From: Bacteroides oleiciplenus YIT 12058
GTDB taxonomy: Bacteria > Bacteroidota > Bacteroidia > Bacteroidales > Bacteroidaceae
Assembly (NCBI RefSeq): GCF_000315485.1
Contig: NZ_JH992941.1
Location: 1,206,107-1,270,106 of the forward strand
Length of the DNA stretch: 64,000 nt
Direction of reading: 5' to 3'
The translations under genes and the position numbers were made by a program. Positions within the stretch are counted from its first letter, which is position 1. Each line of letters begins with the position of its first letter. The notes beneath the pieces were generated by a model, which saw nothing but the letters and a program-made list of their open reading frames with translations, did not search any database and was not told the origin of the DNA. Positions 54,469-63,256 of the stretch are shown piece by piece.

Positions 54469-56691
54469 TCGCGCTTTGCGCGATAAATTATCTTCAAAAT
54501 ACCGGGTTATCTTCTCATGCAGATGCACGCGGTCACGTCCCATGACGTTGTGCTTATGGCCGGGATAGATGAACAGGTCGGGATACGTGCGGGCATCCAC
54601 ACAAGCCTTTATGAACGAGAGCGTGTGCTGCGGCACACAAGTATCGTCATGGTCGTCGTGAATCAGCAGAAGATGTCCTTTCAGGTTGCCGGCAAGGTTC
54701 TTCAGGTTACCATTCTTATAACCTTCGGGATTGCTCTGCGGCGTGTCCATATATCGTTCTCCGTACATGATTTCATAATAGCTCCAGTCGATGACCGGGC
54801 CACCTGCAACGCCTACCTTGAATATCTCCGGGTAGCGGAGCATCAGTGCCGTAGTCATGTGTCCGCCGAAGCTCCAGCCGTGTACGCCGATGCGGTTGGC
54901 ATCCACGTAAGGCAGGGATTTTAGGAATTCGGCGCCTTTCACCTGATCCTTTCCCTCTTCGATACCGAGGTTGCGGAAGGTGACGTTCTCAAATTCCAGT
55001 CCGCGGTTTTCACTGCCGCGATTGTCGAGGGTGAACATGATGTAGCCTTTGCCTGCCATGTAGATGTCCCATCCGCGGGCACTGTTCTGCCATCCGCCGG
55101 TAACCATCTGTGCGTGCGGACCTCCGTAGACGTAGATGATGGCGGGGTATTTCTTTGCCGGGTCGAAGTCTGCGGGTTTCACGAGGCGGTAGTAAAGGTC
55201 GGTCACTCCGTCGGCTGCCTTGATGGTGCCTACTTCGATGCTGGGCATGGTGAAGCCTTCGAACGGGTCTTTGGCTGTCAGCAGGTTGATGCTTTTGCCA
55301 TTTTGGGTGGACATGAGGTTAATGCTGCGCGGCACTTTGGGGCTGGACCAGTTGTCGATGAGGTAGCTGCCGGTTGCACTCAGTATTCCGCGGTGTATGC
55401 CCTTGCCGTTGTCCAGCGGTGTAATCTTTCCGTTGCTCACGTTCACTTTATATAGGTTGCTTTGCAGGGGCGACTCTTTGGTGGCGGTGAAGATGATTTC
55501 TTTCTTCTTCTCATCGAAGCCAAGCACGTCTTGCACAAGCCAGTTGCCGGAAGTGAGTTGCTTCATCCAGGTACGTTCTGTACAGGTGCTTCCTGCCGTA
55601 GTGTTTTTTTTGTAGACGTCTGATTTGACATCTATATCAAATAGGTACAGGTGATTGTATCCGTCGCGCTGGCTTTGGTAAATGAACTTGCCGTTGTCCC
55701 AGGGCAGGAAGATAATGGGATGCTGAGGCTCCACATACTTGGGATGTTCTTCTTCGTAACAGCAACATATCCGTTCGCCTGTCTCAGCATTGTACTGCCA
55801 AAGTTCGGCATGGTTCTGGTCGCGGTTCAACTCAATGAGGTAGAGGCTTTTGGCGTCCGGTGCCCAACTGATATTGGTGAAATAACGATCCGTGGGGTCG
55901 CCCGCGTTCAGATAGATGGTCTTCTGCGTTTCGGGGTTGTAGATACCTATGGTTACCTTGTGGCTCGTCATGCCTGCCATAGGGTAGCGGACGTTGTTCA
56001 GTTCACCTACCCGTGCGGTGATGTCTACCAATGGATATTGGGTCACCATGCTTTCGTCCATGCGGTAGAAAGCGAGCAAATCACCTTTCGGGCTCCAGTA
56101 AGTTCCTTTGCTGATGCCGAACTCGTTGCGGTGTACGCTTTGTCCGCATACGATGCCGTCGGGTTCGCTGGTTACGGCGGTGCCGTTCACGAAAAGATTA
56201 TTCTTGATGGTGTAGGCCACATTGCCACTTGCGATATGGTAATCTTTGTTGGCGCTCTCTTTCGGGAAATCCCGTTGGCTGATAATCTTGTCTGCTTCCC
56301 AGTCGTAGACAGCGTAGTTTCCGGGTAGGCTGATGAGTATCTGCGTTTTGTCTGCCCAAGGCAGGCTCACTTGACTCAGATGTCTCAGTTTGCCCAGTTT
56401 TTCCTGTTCCAGAGCCCGGTTGATTTTCTCGCGCGTCACGAGCAGAACTTCTTTTCCGGTTTTGGGGTTTATTGCCAGTAAGGAGTCTATTCCGGGCTTG
56501 ATGCACGTGTCTCCCCACCATTGCACTCCATAGAGGTTTTCAGCAAAGCGATAGGTTTCTCCGCCGGGAAGCAAATCTTCCAACGTCGGTTTCTTTGAAT
56601 CTTGTGCCATAATGTTTGTTGCAAAGAGAGTGGGTAATACCAGTAGCGCTATTCCCATCCATTTACCGATTATCTTCATGTTCATAGTCAT
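54466..56691 (-). CDS. S9 family prolyl peptidase (DPP-IV-like)
   Basis: Exported serine peptidase that removes dipeptides ending in proline, 741 residues. A signal peptide (MGIALLVLPTLFATNIMAQ) is followed by a beta-propeller domain at about 40-480, then the alpha/beta-hydrolase domain. The nucleophile Ser lies in HGWSFGGHMT, the Asp in HDDHDDTCVP, the His in PGHKHNV. The double-Glu region of the DPP-IV amino-end pocket is not certain. The start may be 56691 (MTMNMK) or 56685 (MNMK). It directly abuts the ORF6N gene and probably shares its transcript. The last residues LSRKAR and the stop are made by a GCGCGATAA hairpin and a heptamer element. Confidence 0.93.
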   Translation of the reverse strand: MTMNMKIIGKWMGIALLVLPTLFATNIMAQDSKKPTLEDLLPGGETYRFAENLYGVQWWGDTCIKPGIDSLLAINPKTGKEVLLVTREKINRALEQEKLGKLRHLSQVSLPWADKTQILISLPGNYAVYDWEADKIISQRDFPKESANKDYHIASGNVAYTIKNNLFVNGTAVTSEPDGIVCGQSVHRNEFGISKGTYWSPKGDLLAFYRMDESMVTQYPLVDITARVGELNNVRYPMAGMTSHKVTIGIYNPETQKTIYLNAGDPTDRYFTNISWAPDAKSLYLIELNRDQNHAELWQYNAETGERICCCYEEEHPKYVEPQHPIIFLPWDNGKFIYQSQRDGYNHLYLFDIDVKSDVYKKNTTAGSTCTERTWMKQLTSGNWLVQDVLGFDEKKKEIIFTATKESPLQSNLYKVNVSNGKITPLDNGKGIHRGILSATGSYLIDNWSSPKVPRSINLMSTQNGKSINLLTAKDPFEGFTMPSIEVGTIKAADGVTDLYYRLVKPADFDPAKKYPAIIYVYGGPHAQMVTGGWQNSARGWDIYMAGKGYIMFTLDNRGSENRGLEFENVTFRNLGIEEGKDQVKGAEFLKSLPYVDANRIGVHGWSFGGHMTTALMLRYPEIFKVGVAGGPVIDWSYYEIMYGERYMDTPQSNPEGYKNGNLKNLAGNLKGHLLLIHDDHDDTCVPQHTLSFIKACVDARTYPDLFIYPGHKHNVMGRDRVHLHEKITRYFEDNLSRKAR

Positions 56692-57252
56692 TTATAATTC
56701 ATTCTCTTTTCTGAATCCTTTTACTTCTACTCTGCCCCAAGGAGAGCTTTTCACTTGTACCGCAGCACTCAGTTTTGCGAAAGCAGAGAAAAGATCATCA
56801 AATTGTTTCTCGTAACTGTCTCTGTCGGAAGTGATGTCTTCTTCCAGGTATTCAATACGTTTTCTTAGTTCTTCAAGCTCTTGCTTCGGTGCATGAGAGA
56901 GAAGATATTGCCGCATGTGGACGAAAGCACGCATGACGTTGATGTTGACTTCGATGGCTTTGGGACTCCGGAGGATGCCGGAAAGCATGGCGACGCCTTG
57001 TTCGGTGAAGGCAAAAGGGGAGTAGCGGGTACCGCCCCAACTTGAGGTTCCAATTTGGAACCTCAAGTTGGTCAGTTCCTGAGTAGTAAGCTGAAACATG
57101 AAATCCTCAGGAAAGCGCTCAATATTCCGTTTGACAGCTTTATTAAGATTTTTAGTTTCTATCTCATACATCTCCGCCAAATCAAAGTCCAGCATCACTT
57201 TCTGCCCTCTGATTTCGTATATCTTATTCTCTATGATGACTAAATCGTCCAT
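56692..57252 (-). CDS. ORF6N-domain (KilA-N-like) DNA-binding protein
   Basis: A 186-residue protein. The ORF6N domain occupies the first 100 residues (YEIRGQKVMLDFDLAEMYEIETKNLNKAVKRN, in parts, then RFPEDFMFQLT and TRYSPFAFTEQGVAMLSGILRS). The rest is a coiled coil (KQELEELRKRIEYLEEDI). Such proteins come from phage-type regulators and are thought to bind DNA. A palindrome inside its coding sequence (57041-57070) recurs in degenerate form twice in the DNA just upstream. It abuts the S9 peptidase gene without a gap. Confidence 0.88.
   Translation of the reverse strand: MDDLVIIENKIYEIRGQKVMLDFDLAEMYEIETKNLNKAVKRNIERFPEDFMFQLTTQELTNLRFQIGTSSWGGTRYSPFAFTEQGVAMLSGILRSPKAIEVNINVMRAFVHMRQYLLSHAPKQELEELRKRIEYLEEDITSDRDSYEKQFDDLFSAFAKLSAAVQVKSSPWGRVEVKGFRKENEL
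57041..57070. repeat. Perfect palindrome ACTTGAGGTTCC/GGAACCTCAAGT inside the ORF6N gene
   Basis: The 12-bp arms ACTTGAGGTTCC and GGAACCTCAAGT flank a 6-nt centre (AATTTG less one base pair). The same sequence codes for NLRFQIGTSSW of the protein. Imperfect copies lie at 57271-57297 and 57327-57357. Confidence 0.8.
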
Positions 57253-57270
57253 TTAAGTATATGTTTTTAA

Positions 57271-57357
57271 GGTGCCAATTTGGAGTTTCAAGTTGATACT
57301 CGTAACTTATCTCTTTTATGTCTTGTCAACTTGAGGTGACAAATTGCAACCTCAAAC
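57271..57357. promoter_or_regulatory. Two degenerate copies of the ORF6N palindrome in the gene's upstream region
   Basis: GTGCCAATTTGGAGTTTCAAG (20 of its bases at 57273-57292) and, at 57327-57357, CAACTTGAGGTGAC with CAACCTCAAACTG recall the palindrome in the coding region. This may be a self-regulatory operator. The 208-bp gap up to the next gene holds nothing else clear. Confidence 0.45.
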
Positions 57358-57460
57358 TGTTTTTCAGTAAGTTACCTTCTGTCTCTTGATGTAGAAGTCA
57401 ATATTTAGAACCATATTTCCTATTAACCTGTCGCAAATTGCGATAAGCTCCATTCTTCTT

Positions 57461-58966
57461 TTATTCCTCTTCCCTTTTTCTCGGCTTGAACTCCCTGTTC
57501 GGTTTAAACTCCCCGCTTCCTCCCGGACGGCGTTCCCTGTCAAACGGTTTTCGTTCCTTGTCTCCATCCTTGCGGAATTCCCTCGGCTTGAACTCACCTC
57601 TGGGTTTATCTTCTCTCGAACCGAACTCACGTGGTTTGCTGTCTCTTGGTCTGAACTCTCTCGGTCTGTCATCTCTCGATTTGAACTCACCCGGTTTGCG
57701 CGGTTCTCTCGGTTTGAAATCCCGTCCTTCCCGTCCTTCTCTCGGTTTAAATTCTCTCGATTCTCTTGACTTGAAGCCGGATTCTTTTCTGTCTTCTCCT
57801 TCTTCGCTCTCACCTTCCTGTTTCTTGAACTCCTTGTACTTCCCGTCGAAAATCTCATATTTGCGGAACTCGCACTCCAGCGCACCATTGAACAGAGGCA
57901 CTTTCTGAGTTGGTTTCAGTCCAATCTGGTCGAAGCATTCTTCGCGGTAAGAAAGCACCCACGCTGTGTTTCCAATGAAAGCATGTTTCAGGCGTTCGCC
58001 TATCATCTGATATAATCCCAACAGATTATTGGTAGAGATACGCTCTCCGTAAGGCGGGTTCGTGATAATCATGGACTTCTCCGTCGGTTGCTCAAACTGC
58101 TGGAAAGGTTGCAACTTCAATACAATGTCTTTCGATACACCCGCCGCCTTAATGTTATGCGTTGCTATCTCATTGGCCTGCGGATTATTGTCGTAACCGT
58201 ATATCTTATGTGTAAACTCGCGTTCCTGACTATCGTCGTTGTAAATCGCATCGAACAAATTCTGGTCGAAGTCATTCCACTTTTCAAAGGCGAACTCCTT
58301 GCGGAACACTCCCGGAGCAATGTTGCGTGCTATCAACGCCGCCTCGATAGGTATGGTACCCGAACCACACATCGGGTCAATCAAATCACATTCCCCTTTC
58401 CAGTCCGTCATCAATATCATTCCGGCAGCCAGCACTTCGTTCAGCGGAGCCTCTACAGCCTCCTGGCGATACCCGCGACGGTGGAGTGATTCACCTGATG
58501 AGTCGAGCGAAAGCGTACATGTGGTCTGTGCGATGTGTATATTCAGCAACACATCCGGCTTGTTGATGCGTACGGACGGGCGCTTGTTGAATTTATCGCG
58601 GAAATAATCCACGATGGCATCCTTTACTTTATAGGATACGAATTTGGAGTGACGGAACTCCTCGCTGAACACAACAGCATCTACGGCAAAAGTTCTCTCC
58701 ACGTCCAGGATGTCTTCCCAACGAATGGCTTTGATCTGGTCGTAAACTTCGTCGGCGTTCTTGGCGGTGAAGTTTTTAATCGGTTTCAGGATGCGGATAG
58801 CTGTGCGCAGGCAGAAGTTCGCCTTGTACATCATCTCCTTGTCTCCACTGAAAGACACCATGCGTCGGCCTATTTCTATGTCGTTTGCTCCTAATGCAGT
58901 CAGTTCTTGTGCTAATACTTCTTCCAGACCTTGAAAGGTCTTGGCAATCATTTGAAAGGATTCCAT
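57461..58966 (-). CDS. THUMP-domain class I RNA methyltransferase (RlmL-like) with R/E-rich tail
   Basis: Probable 23S rRNA guanine-N2 methyltransferase, 501 residues. The N-terminal ferredoxin/THUMP part (IAKTFQGLEEVLAQELTALGA ... FVSYKVKDAIVDYFRDKF) covers about 1-155. The Rossmann methyltransferase has LIDPMCGSGTIPIEAALIA and the catalytic NPPYGER at about 305. A tail of about 115 residues from 385 on is unusual, with repeating FKPRE, FKSRD, FRPRD and FGSRE units, low-complexity and highly charged; it probably binds RNA. E. coli RlmL has a second methyltransferase domain instead. A palindrome lies 42 bp upstream of the start. Confidence 0.9.
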   Translation of the reverse strand: MESFQMIAKTFQGLEEVLAQELTALGANDIEIGRRMVSFSGDKEMMYKANFCLRTAIRILKPIKNFTAKNADEVYDQIKAIRWEDILDVERTFAVDAVVFSEEFRHSKFVSYKVKDAIVDYFRDKFNKRPSVRINKPDVLLNIHIAQTTCTLSLDSSGESLHRRGYRQEAVEAPLNEVLAAGMILMTDWKGECDLIDPMCGSGTIPIEAALIARNIAPGVFRKEFAFEKWNDFDQNLFDAIYNDDSQEREFTHKIYGYDNNPQANEIATHNIKAAGVSKDIVLKLQPFQQFEQPTEKSMIITNPPYGERISTNNLLGLYQMIGERLKHAFIGNTAWVLSYREECFDQIGLKPTQKVPLFNGALECEFRKYEIFDGKYKEFKKQEGESEEGEDRKESGFKSRESREFKPREGREGRDFKPREPRKPGEFKSRDDRPREFRPRDSKPREFGSREDKPRGEFKPREFRKDGDKERKPFDRERRPGGSGEFKPNREFKPRKREEE

Positions 58967-59007
58967 CTATTTGTTTTTTTATTTTATGATTTACAATGTC
59001 AACGATT

Positions 59008-59024
59008 GAAGTTACTGTAACTTC
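59008..59024. promoter_or_regulatory. Perfect palindrome GAAGTTAC-T-GTAACTTC upstream of the rlmL-like gene
   Basis: An 8-bp inverted repeat with one central base lies 42 bp before the start of the minus-strand gene. It is a candidate operator. No regulator can be named. Confidence 0.4.
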
Positions 59025-59149
59025 TTCTCTTTTTATTGTTTCTTTGGTGATTACTTGTTCTCTTTCTAAATACCCCCTGTGCGAAGCACTTGTATTTCTC
59101 GGGTGTAATACTTGTGTCCTTCAACCGGGGTGTTGTTGCTGACTGCCAG

Positions 59150-60049
59150 TTACTTCTTGGCTTTAGTCTGTACAATTCTCGCTCCTGCCGGCACATTCTC
59201 CGTCACCCAGATGTTACCGCCCACCGTGGCGCCCTGCCCGATGGTGATGCGTCCCAGGATGGTGGCGTTGGAGTAGACGATGACATTATCTTCCAGTATC
59301 GGATGGCGGGGTATCCCCTTGATGGGCTTGCCGTCTTCATCCAGCGGAAAGCTCTTGGCGCCCAGCGTGACACCCTGATAGAGCTTCACATTGTTGCCGA
59401 TGATGCACGTTTCGCCAATCACCACACCCGTACCGTGGTCTATGGTGAAGTGGCTGCCGATAACTGCACCCGGATGAATGTCTATTCCCGTTTCGCTATG
59501 GGCCATTTCAGTGATGATGCGTGGAATGAGGGGCACACCGAGCTTCAGCAACTCATGCGCAATGCGGTAGTTACTGATGGCGCGTATGGCGGGATAACAA
59601 CTGATTACCTCTCCGAAGCTGTGTGCCGCAGGGTCGCCGTTGTAGGCGGCCATCACATCCGTGGCCAACATGCGACGCATTTCCGGTAGGTGGCTGATGA
59701 ACTTGGCGGCAATGAGTGCAGCTTCTTCGCGTTGGAGTTCGGTGCAACAGGTGCACTCGCCGTCTCCTGTAAAGCAAAGGCCTGCAAGTACTTGCCCCGT
59801 CAGCAGATCGAACAAACGTTCGATGTTTACGCCGATGTGGTACTTGACGGTGCGACTGTTGACTGTGGAATTACCGAAATATCCGGGGAAAAGAATGGCA
59901 CGCGATAGCTCTACAATATCTTGCAGTGCTCTGGCCGAAGGCAATGGAGTGCCGTCCGTGTGCTGATGAAACAGTCCTTTGTAAGACGAACTTTCCGATA
60001 GTTCATCGACTGCCTGTGTCAAAATGTGAGTAAAGTTCAATGGACTCAT
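59150..60049 (-). CDS. cysE: Serine O-acetyltransferase
   Basis: Makes O-acetylserine, the cysteine precursor, from serine and acetyl-CoA. The start is put at 60049 (MSPLNFTHILTQ), giving 299 residues; a frame to 60133 extends into the promoter. The left-handed beta-helix is complete (IDIHPGAVIGSHFTIDHGTGVVIGETCIIGNNVKLYQGVTLG, in parts), with the catalytic Asp/His pair in DHGTG and the serine site in GIPRHPILEDNV. The longer N-terminal helical domain is of the plant/Bacteroidota (EpsC-like) type. It diverges from cysK, the next enzyme of the pathway, across a 163-bp gap. Confidence 0.95.
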   Translation of the reverse strand: MSPLNFTHILTQAVDELSESSSYKGLFHQHTDGTPLPSARALQDIVELSRAILFPGYFGNSTVNSRTVKYHIGVNIERLFDLLTGQVLAGLCFTGDGECTCCTELQREEAALIAAKFISHLPEMRRMLATDVMAAYNGDPAAHSFGEVISCYPAIRAISNYRIAHELLKLGVPLIPRIITEMAHSETGIDIHPGAVIGSHFTIDHGTGVVIGETCIIGNNVKLYQGVTLGAKSFPLDEDGKPIKGIPRHPILEDNVIVYSNATILGRITIGQGATVGGNIWVTENVPAGARIVQTKAKK

Positions 60050-60078
60050 TGGGATATCCTTTTTATAATAAGGTGGGG

Positions 60079-60086
60079 CAAAGGTA
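60079..60086 (-). promoter_or_regulatory. -7 box (TACCTTTG) of cysE
   Basis: CAAAGGTA on the plus strand reads TACCTTTG toward cysE, 30 bp before its chosen start. Confidence 0.55.
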
Positions 60087-60097
60087 ACTATTCTCAG

Positions 60098-60132
60098 CGA
60101 AAATCCCTCATTTATAGTACGAAAATCCCACA
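60098..60132. promoter_or_regulatory. Direct repeat CGAAAATCCC(T/A)CA between cysE and cysK
   Basis: A 13-bp unit occurs at 60098-60110 and 60120-60132, 22 bp (two helix turns) apart, between the two divergent promoters. It is a candidate site for a shared cysteine/sulfur regulator. Confidence 0.45.
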
Positions 60133-60164
60133 AATATGGTATTTCCTGTGAACTCTTAACCCGC

Positions 60165-60172
60165 TATCTTTG
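60165..60172 (+). promoter_or_regulatory. -7 box (TATCTTTG) of cysK
   Basis: This exact consensus box lies 41 bp before the cysK start codon. The -33 region is weak. Confidence 0.6.
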
Positions 60173-60212
60173 TCATTTAGAAACAAGAGTATAATTTAAA
60201 ACCCAATAAGTT

Positions 60213-61160
60213 ATGAAAAAGATAGCAAAACAGCTCACCGACCTCGTGGGCAACACTCCCTTACTGGAGCTGAGTAATTACAATAAATCGAAGGGTCTGA
60301 AAGCCCGTCTGGTAGTGAAATTGGAGTCGTTCAACCCCGCCGGAAGCGTGAAAGACCGTGTGGCGCTTGCCATGATTGAAGATGCCGAAACTTCCGGTTT
60401 GCTGAAACCCGGAGCCACGATTATAGAGCCCACCAGTGGCAACACTGGAATAGGACTTGCCTTCGTTGCCGCTGCAAAAGGCTATAAGCTGACGCTCACC
60501 ATGCCCGACACCATGAGTGTGGAACGCCGCAACCTGCTGAAAGCCCTTGGTGCCGAACTGGTTCTTACACCCGGTGCCAATGGTATGAAGGGTGCCATTG
60601 CCCGTGCCGAAGAGTTGAAAGCAGCTACTCCGGGTGCGGTGATTCTTCAACAGTTTGATAATCCTGCCAACCCTGCTATGCACGAGCGCACCACGGGAGA
60701 GGAAATCTGGCGTGATACGGATGGAGTAGTCGATATTTTTGTTGCCGGTGTAGGTACGGGCGGAACTGTGAGTGGTGTTGGTGCTGCTTTGAAGAAGCAT
60801 AATCCGTCGGTGAAGGTGGTGGCGGTGGAACCAACTGACTCTCCGGTTCTTTCGGGAGGTGATCCGGGTGCACATAAGATTCAGGGCATTGGTGCCGGTT
60901 TTGTTCCTAAAAATTACAATCCGGCGGTAGTTGATGAGATATTGCAGGTGACGAATGATGATGCCATCCGTGCAGGTCGCGAACTGGCACAGAAGGAAGG
61001 TTTGTTAGTTGGCATATCTTCCGGTGCGGCAGTCAGTGCGGCTACCCGCCTGGCACTTCTTCCTGAAAATGCGGGGAAAACAATAGTAGCTTTATTGCCG
61101 GATACAGGCGAACGTTATCTTTCGACGTTGCTGTATGCGTTTGATGAATATCCGTTGTAA
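60213..61160 (+). CDS. cysK: Cysteine synthase A
   Basis: PLP enzyme that makes cysteine from O-acetylserine and sulfide. The 315-residue protein has the PLP lysine in NPAGSVKDR at about 42-50, the substrate loop [12 protein letters not shown], the phosphate-binding [10 protein letters not shown] and the Ser in [10 protein letters not shown]. The start follows the TATCTTTG box. It is transcribed away from cysE, and no strong terminator follows; downstream lies decayed RHS sequence. Confidence 0.98.
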   Translation: MKKIAKQLTDLVGNTPLLELSNYNKSKGLKARLVVKLESFNPAGSVKDRVALAMIEDAETSGLLKPGATIIEPTSGNTGIGLAFVAAAKGYKLTLTMPDTMSVERRNLLKALGAELVLTPGANGMKGAIARAEELKAATPGAVILQQFDNPANPAMHERTTGEEIWRDTDGVVDIFVAGVGTGGTVSGVGAALKKHNPSVKVVAVEPTDSPVLSGGDPGAHKIQGIGAGFVPKNYNPAVVDEILQVTNDDAIRAGRELAQKEGLLVGISSGAAVSAATRLALLPENAGKTIVALLPDTGERYLSTLLYAFDEYPL

Positions 61161-61273
61161 GGCGTTTGATGATTTCTTTAATAAGAACCTATTGGATCTT
61201 TATTGCCAGAACTCGGAATGAGTAAGTGTATTAAGTGAAAATATCGCACAATTGATGTTGAGGATATTATAGA

Positions 61274-61341
61274 TGCAACTATATACTTTTGAGCAAGCAG
61301 TTATTATATACAATGCTTGGTATAATAAAGTATATAGTTGC
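61274..61341. repeat. Perfect 15-bp inverted repeat GCAACTATATACTTT in RHS debris
   Basis: The arms at 61274-61288 and 61327-61341 are exact complements with a 38-nt centre. They interrupt the RHS-type reading frame just after NGNMTKDL, so the 68-bp piece looks inserted or is the junction of a rearrangement. Confidence 0.6.
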
Positions 61342-62013
61342 GTTAAATCTTTTGTCATATTTCCATTCTTATCATAGGCATACTCATCGACCTGCTTCAC
61401 AGCATCCCTGAATTCAAAGCCACCATTATAAGCTGAAGCTGTGACAGCATCGCCTGTACGCGTTAGCTTTACCGTCCAGTGTGAAAGTCAGGTTGTCAAT
61501 CAGGCCATAGGAGGAAGCGCCCGTCTGTCCGTATCGTTGCAGTCCAAGTATGTTTCCGTTCTTGTCGTACCCCGTCACCTTCTCCGTGAATCGGTTGGCA
61601 TTCGTGCCGATGGCTGTGCTTTCGCCGTAGGTAGCGTCCAGCATCCGGTTCAGGCCGTCATACGTGAACCTGTATCCTCGGATGGTGGTTTCGTTTCCCG
61701 CCTTCCACGTCATGCTGCTGATGTTTCCGTTGCAGCGGGGCGTGCCGCTGCCGTCCGTGTAGTACAGGCTTTGTAAGAACTTGTTGCCGCTGATTCCTGT
61801 CAACCAGCCGCGGAGGTTGTAACTGTATGTCAGCCGGTTCGTGCCATCACCGTGTGGCGCCTTCGTCTTCAGGTGTCCCAGGTCGTCGTATGTGCAGGTC
61901 GCAAGGGTTACTCCGTCGCCGCTTCCAAGCTGGCACTTCGTCGTGAGCAGGTTTTCCCGGTCGTCTTCGTCCCATTTTTTGTAATCCGCATTTTTGAATG
62001 TGAGGATTTGCAA
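61342..62013 (-). pseudogene. Decayed fragment of an RHS-repeat protein
   Basis: Minus-strand RHS/YD repeats are clear: TYDDLGHLKTKAPHGDGTNRL, LTYSYNLRGWLTGISG, FTYDGLNRMLDATYGE and VTGYDKNGNILGLQRYGQ (given here as short pieces of one stretch). The frame shifts near 61430: the reading DGKANAYRRCC should switch to AVTASAYNGGFEFRDAV, then EYAYDKNGNMTKDL, before the 68-bp inverted-repeat piece. No start codon or N-terminal RHS part exists here. It is a leftover 3' segment of a gene like the one entering from the right edge, probably displaced by tip exchange. Confidence 0.8.
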
Positions 62014-62100
62014 TCCGATATAAAATTTGTCCCCACTATTTGTTATTACAAAGATATACTTTCCGTTTGATATGCTGAAAGGAATAATAGAAACAATAAC

Positions 62101-62129
62101 CCCTGTCTCACAAATAAAATGAGACAGGG
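62101..62129 (-). terminator. Terminator after the immunity-candidate lipoprotein
   Basis: The 10-bp stem CCCTGTCTCA/TGAGACAGGG with a 9-nt loop is followed on the minus strand by a T-rich stretch (TTATTGTTTC). Confidence 0.65.
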
Positions 62130-62216
62130 AATATTTATTAGAGTGAATTAAAAAGCCTTATACTCGAAATAGTCCGATAAAAACATATGACTGGATGGGT
62201 GGGCAACGCTAAATAT

Positions 62217-63245
62217 TCAACTATATGAAAGTATACCAATAAATCTAGAGTTCCGTTTCTCTTTATCAAAGACTCCTTCATTCCAAAATTTCTTCAAAAT
62301 TTTACCAGAATCATTTCTGAGATAATGAGTTGGAGAATCATTATTTAATAAACGAATTGTTTTGGTGTCGCCATTTATTTTAAAAAGGCTAAAAGTAGAG
62401 TCACTTAATATTTTATACAAAGACATCCATGTATTTTTGCACGGTAAATTTTGGAAAAAAGAACTGTTCTCTCTACTTTCATAGAAAAAAACTCCAAAAC
62501 CCTTAGCGGAAATCTCAATAGGCAACGAGTCATGCAAAGATAAACTAAGAGTATCAGGGCCATTTGCAACTATGAAAGTCTTACCAAGGATGCTAGGAGA
62601 CAAGACAACTGTAGAATCTGTTTTATTCTTCACATATATTTTTCCACATATCTTTTTTATATAAAATTTCAGACTATCTGACTTCAGGTAACTAGGATCT
62701 GACAAGACTATATCATTATCATCTAAGCACATATAAAAATCGGTTTTGTCCGGTTGACCTCCTGAAAAATAGGGCCATAGTTCTGTATAATCAAATATAT
62801 AATCTGCATCCGGTGACCTTTTCACTACAGCTCCGCTATTTTTGTATTTCGAAACTCCCATAAACCATATATCGGCATTTATGTCAGTACGGCTCATGAC
62901 GGTAGCATTGTTGCAATTAGTTATTTGATTTATTTGTTCTATGGACAATTCTGGCTCATCTAACTCTATGAAGCAAAAATACCTGTCATTGAATTTGATT
63001 ATTTTAGATGGAAATTCTGCAATATCTGAGGTTGGAGAATCTCCCTCAAAAAAGGAATATAGAATATTGGAATCATTCTCCGCATGTTCATATATATGAA
63101 TGTATTTATCAACAATATACCCACTATCCACAAGAGGCATTACATACCCTATAGCTCTTTGATATATATCAATATCATTGGATTTATGCATACATCCAAA
63201 AAGTAGCCATAACAGATTAAATAGTACAAACCCTTTTATCTTCAT
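62217..63245 (-). CDS. Lipoprotein next to an RHS toxin, candidate immunity protein
   Basis: A 342-residue AT-rich gene. The start is placed at 63245 (MKIKGFVLFNLLWLLFGC), which gives a lipobox and a membrane-anchored protein; the frame is open to 63254, leaving 2 bp after the RHS gene stop. No known domain is recognised. It lies directly downstream of the RHS-JAB toxin gene, in the usual place of an immunity gene, and its low GC matches the variable toxin tip rather than the RHS core. A lipoprotein immunity factor would act in the periplasm or at the surface. Function is inferred only from position. Confidence 0.65.
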   Translation of the reverse strand: MKIKGFVLFNLLWLLFGCMHKSNDIDIYQRAIGYVMPLVDSGYIVDKYIHIYEHAENDSNILYSFFEGDSPTSDIAEFPSKIIKFNDRYFCFIELDEPELSIEQINQITNCNNATVMSRTDINADIWFMGVSKYKNSGAVVKRSPDADYIFDYTELWPYFSGGQPDKTDFYMCLDDNDIVLSDPSYLKSDSLKFYIKKICGKIYVKNKTDSTVVLSPSILGKTFIVANGPDTLSLSLHDSLPIEISAKGFGVFFYESRENSSFFQNLPCKNTWMSLYKILSDSTFSLFKINGDTKTIRLLNNDSPTHYLRNDSGKILKKFWNEGVFDKEKRNSRFIGILSYS

Positions 63246-63256
63246 ATCCTGCAATA

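Noticed and set aside
57364..57888. 174-residue Arg/Ser/Asn-rich open frame
   Set aside because: It is another frame of the repetitive tail of the rlmL-like gene.
61274..61341. Invertible promoter switch
   Set aside because: The 15-bp arms would suit, but no recombinase lies nearby and the 38-bp centre has no promoter box.
61426..62013. Functional RHS gene
   Set aside because: It has no proper start, contains only a middle RHS portion, and shifts frame near 61430.
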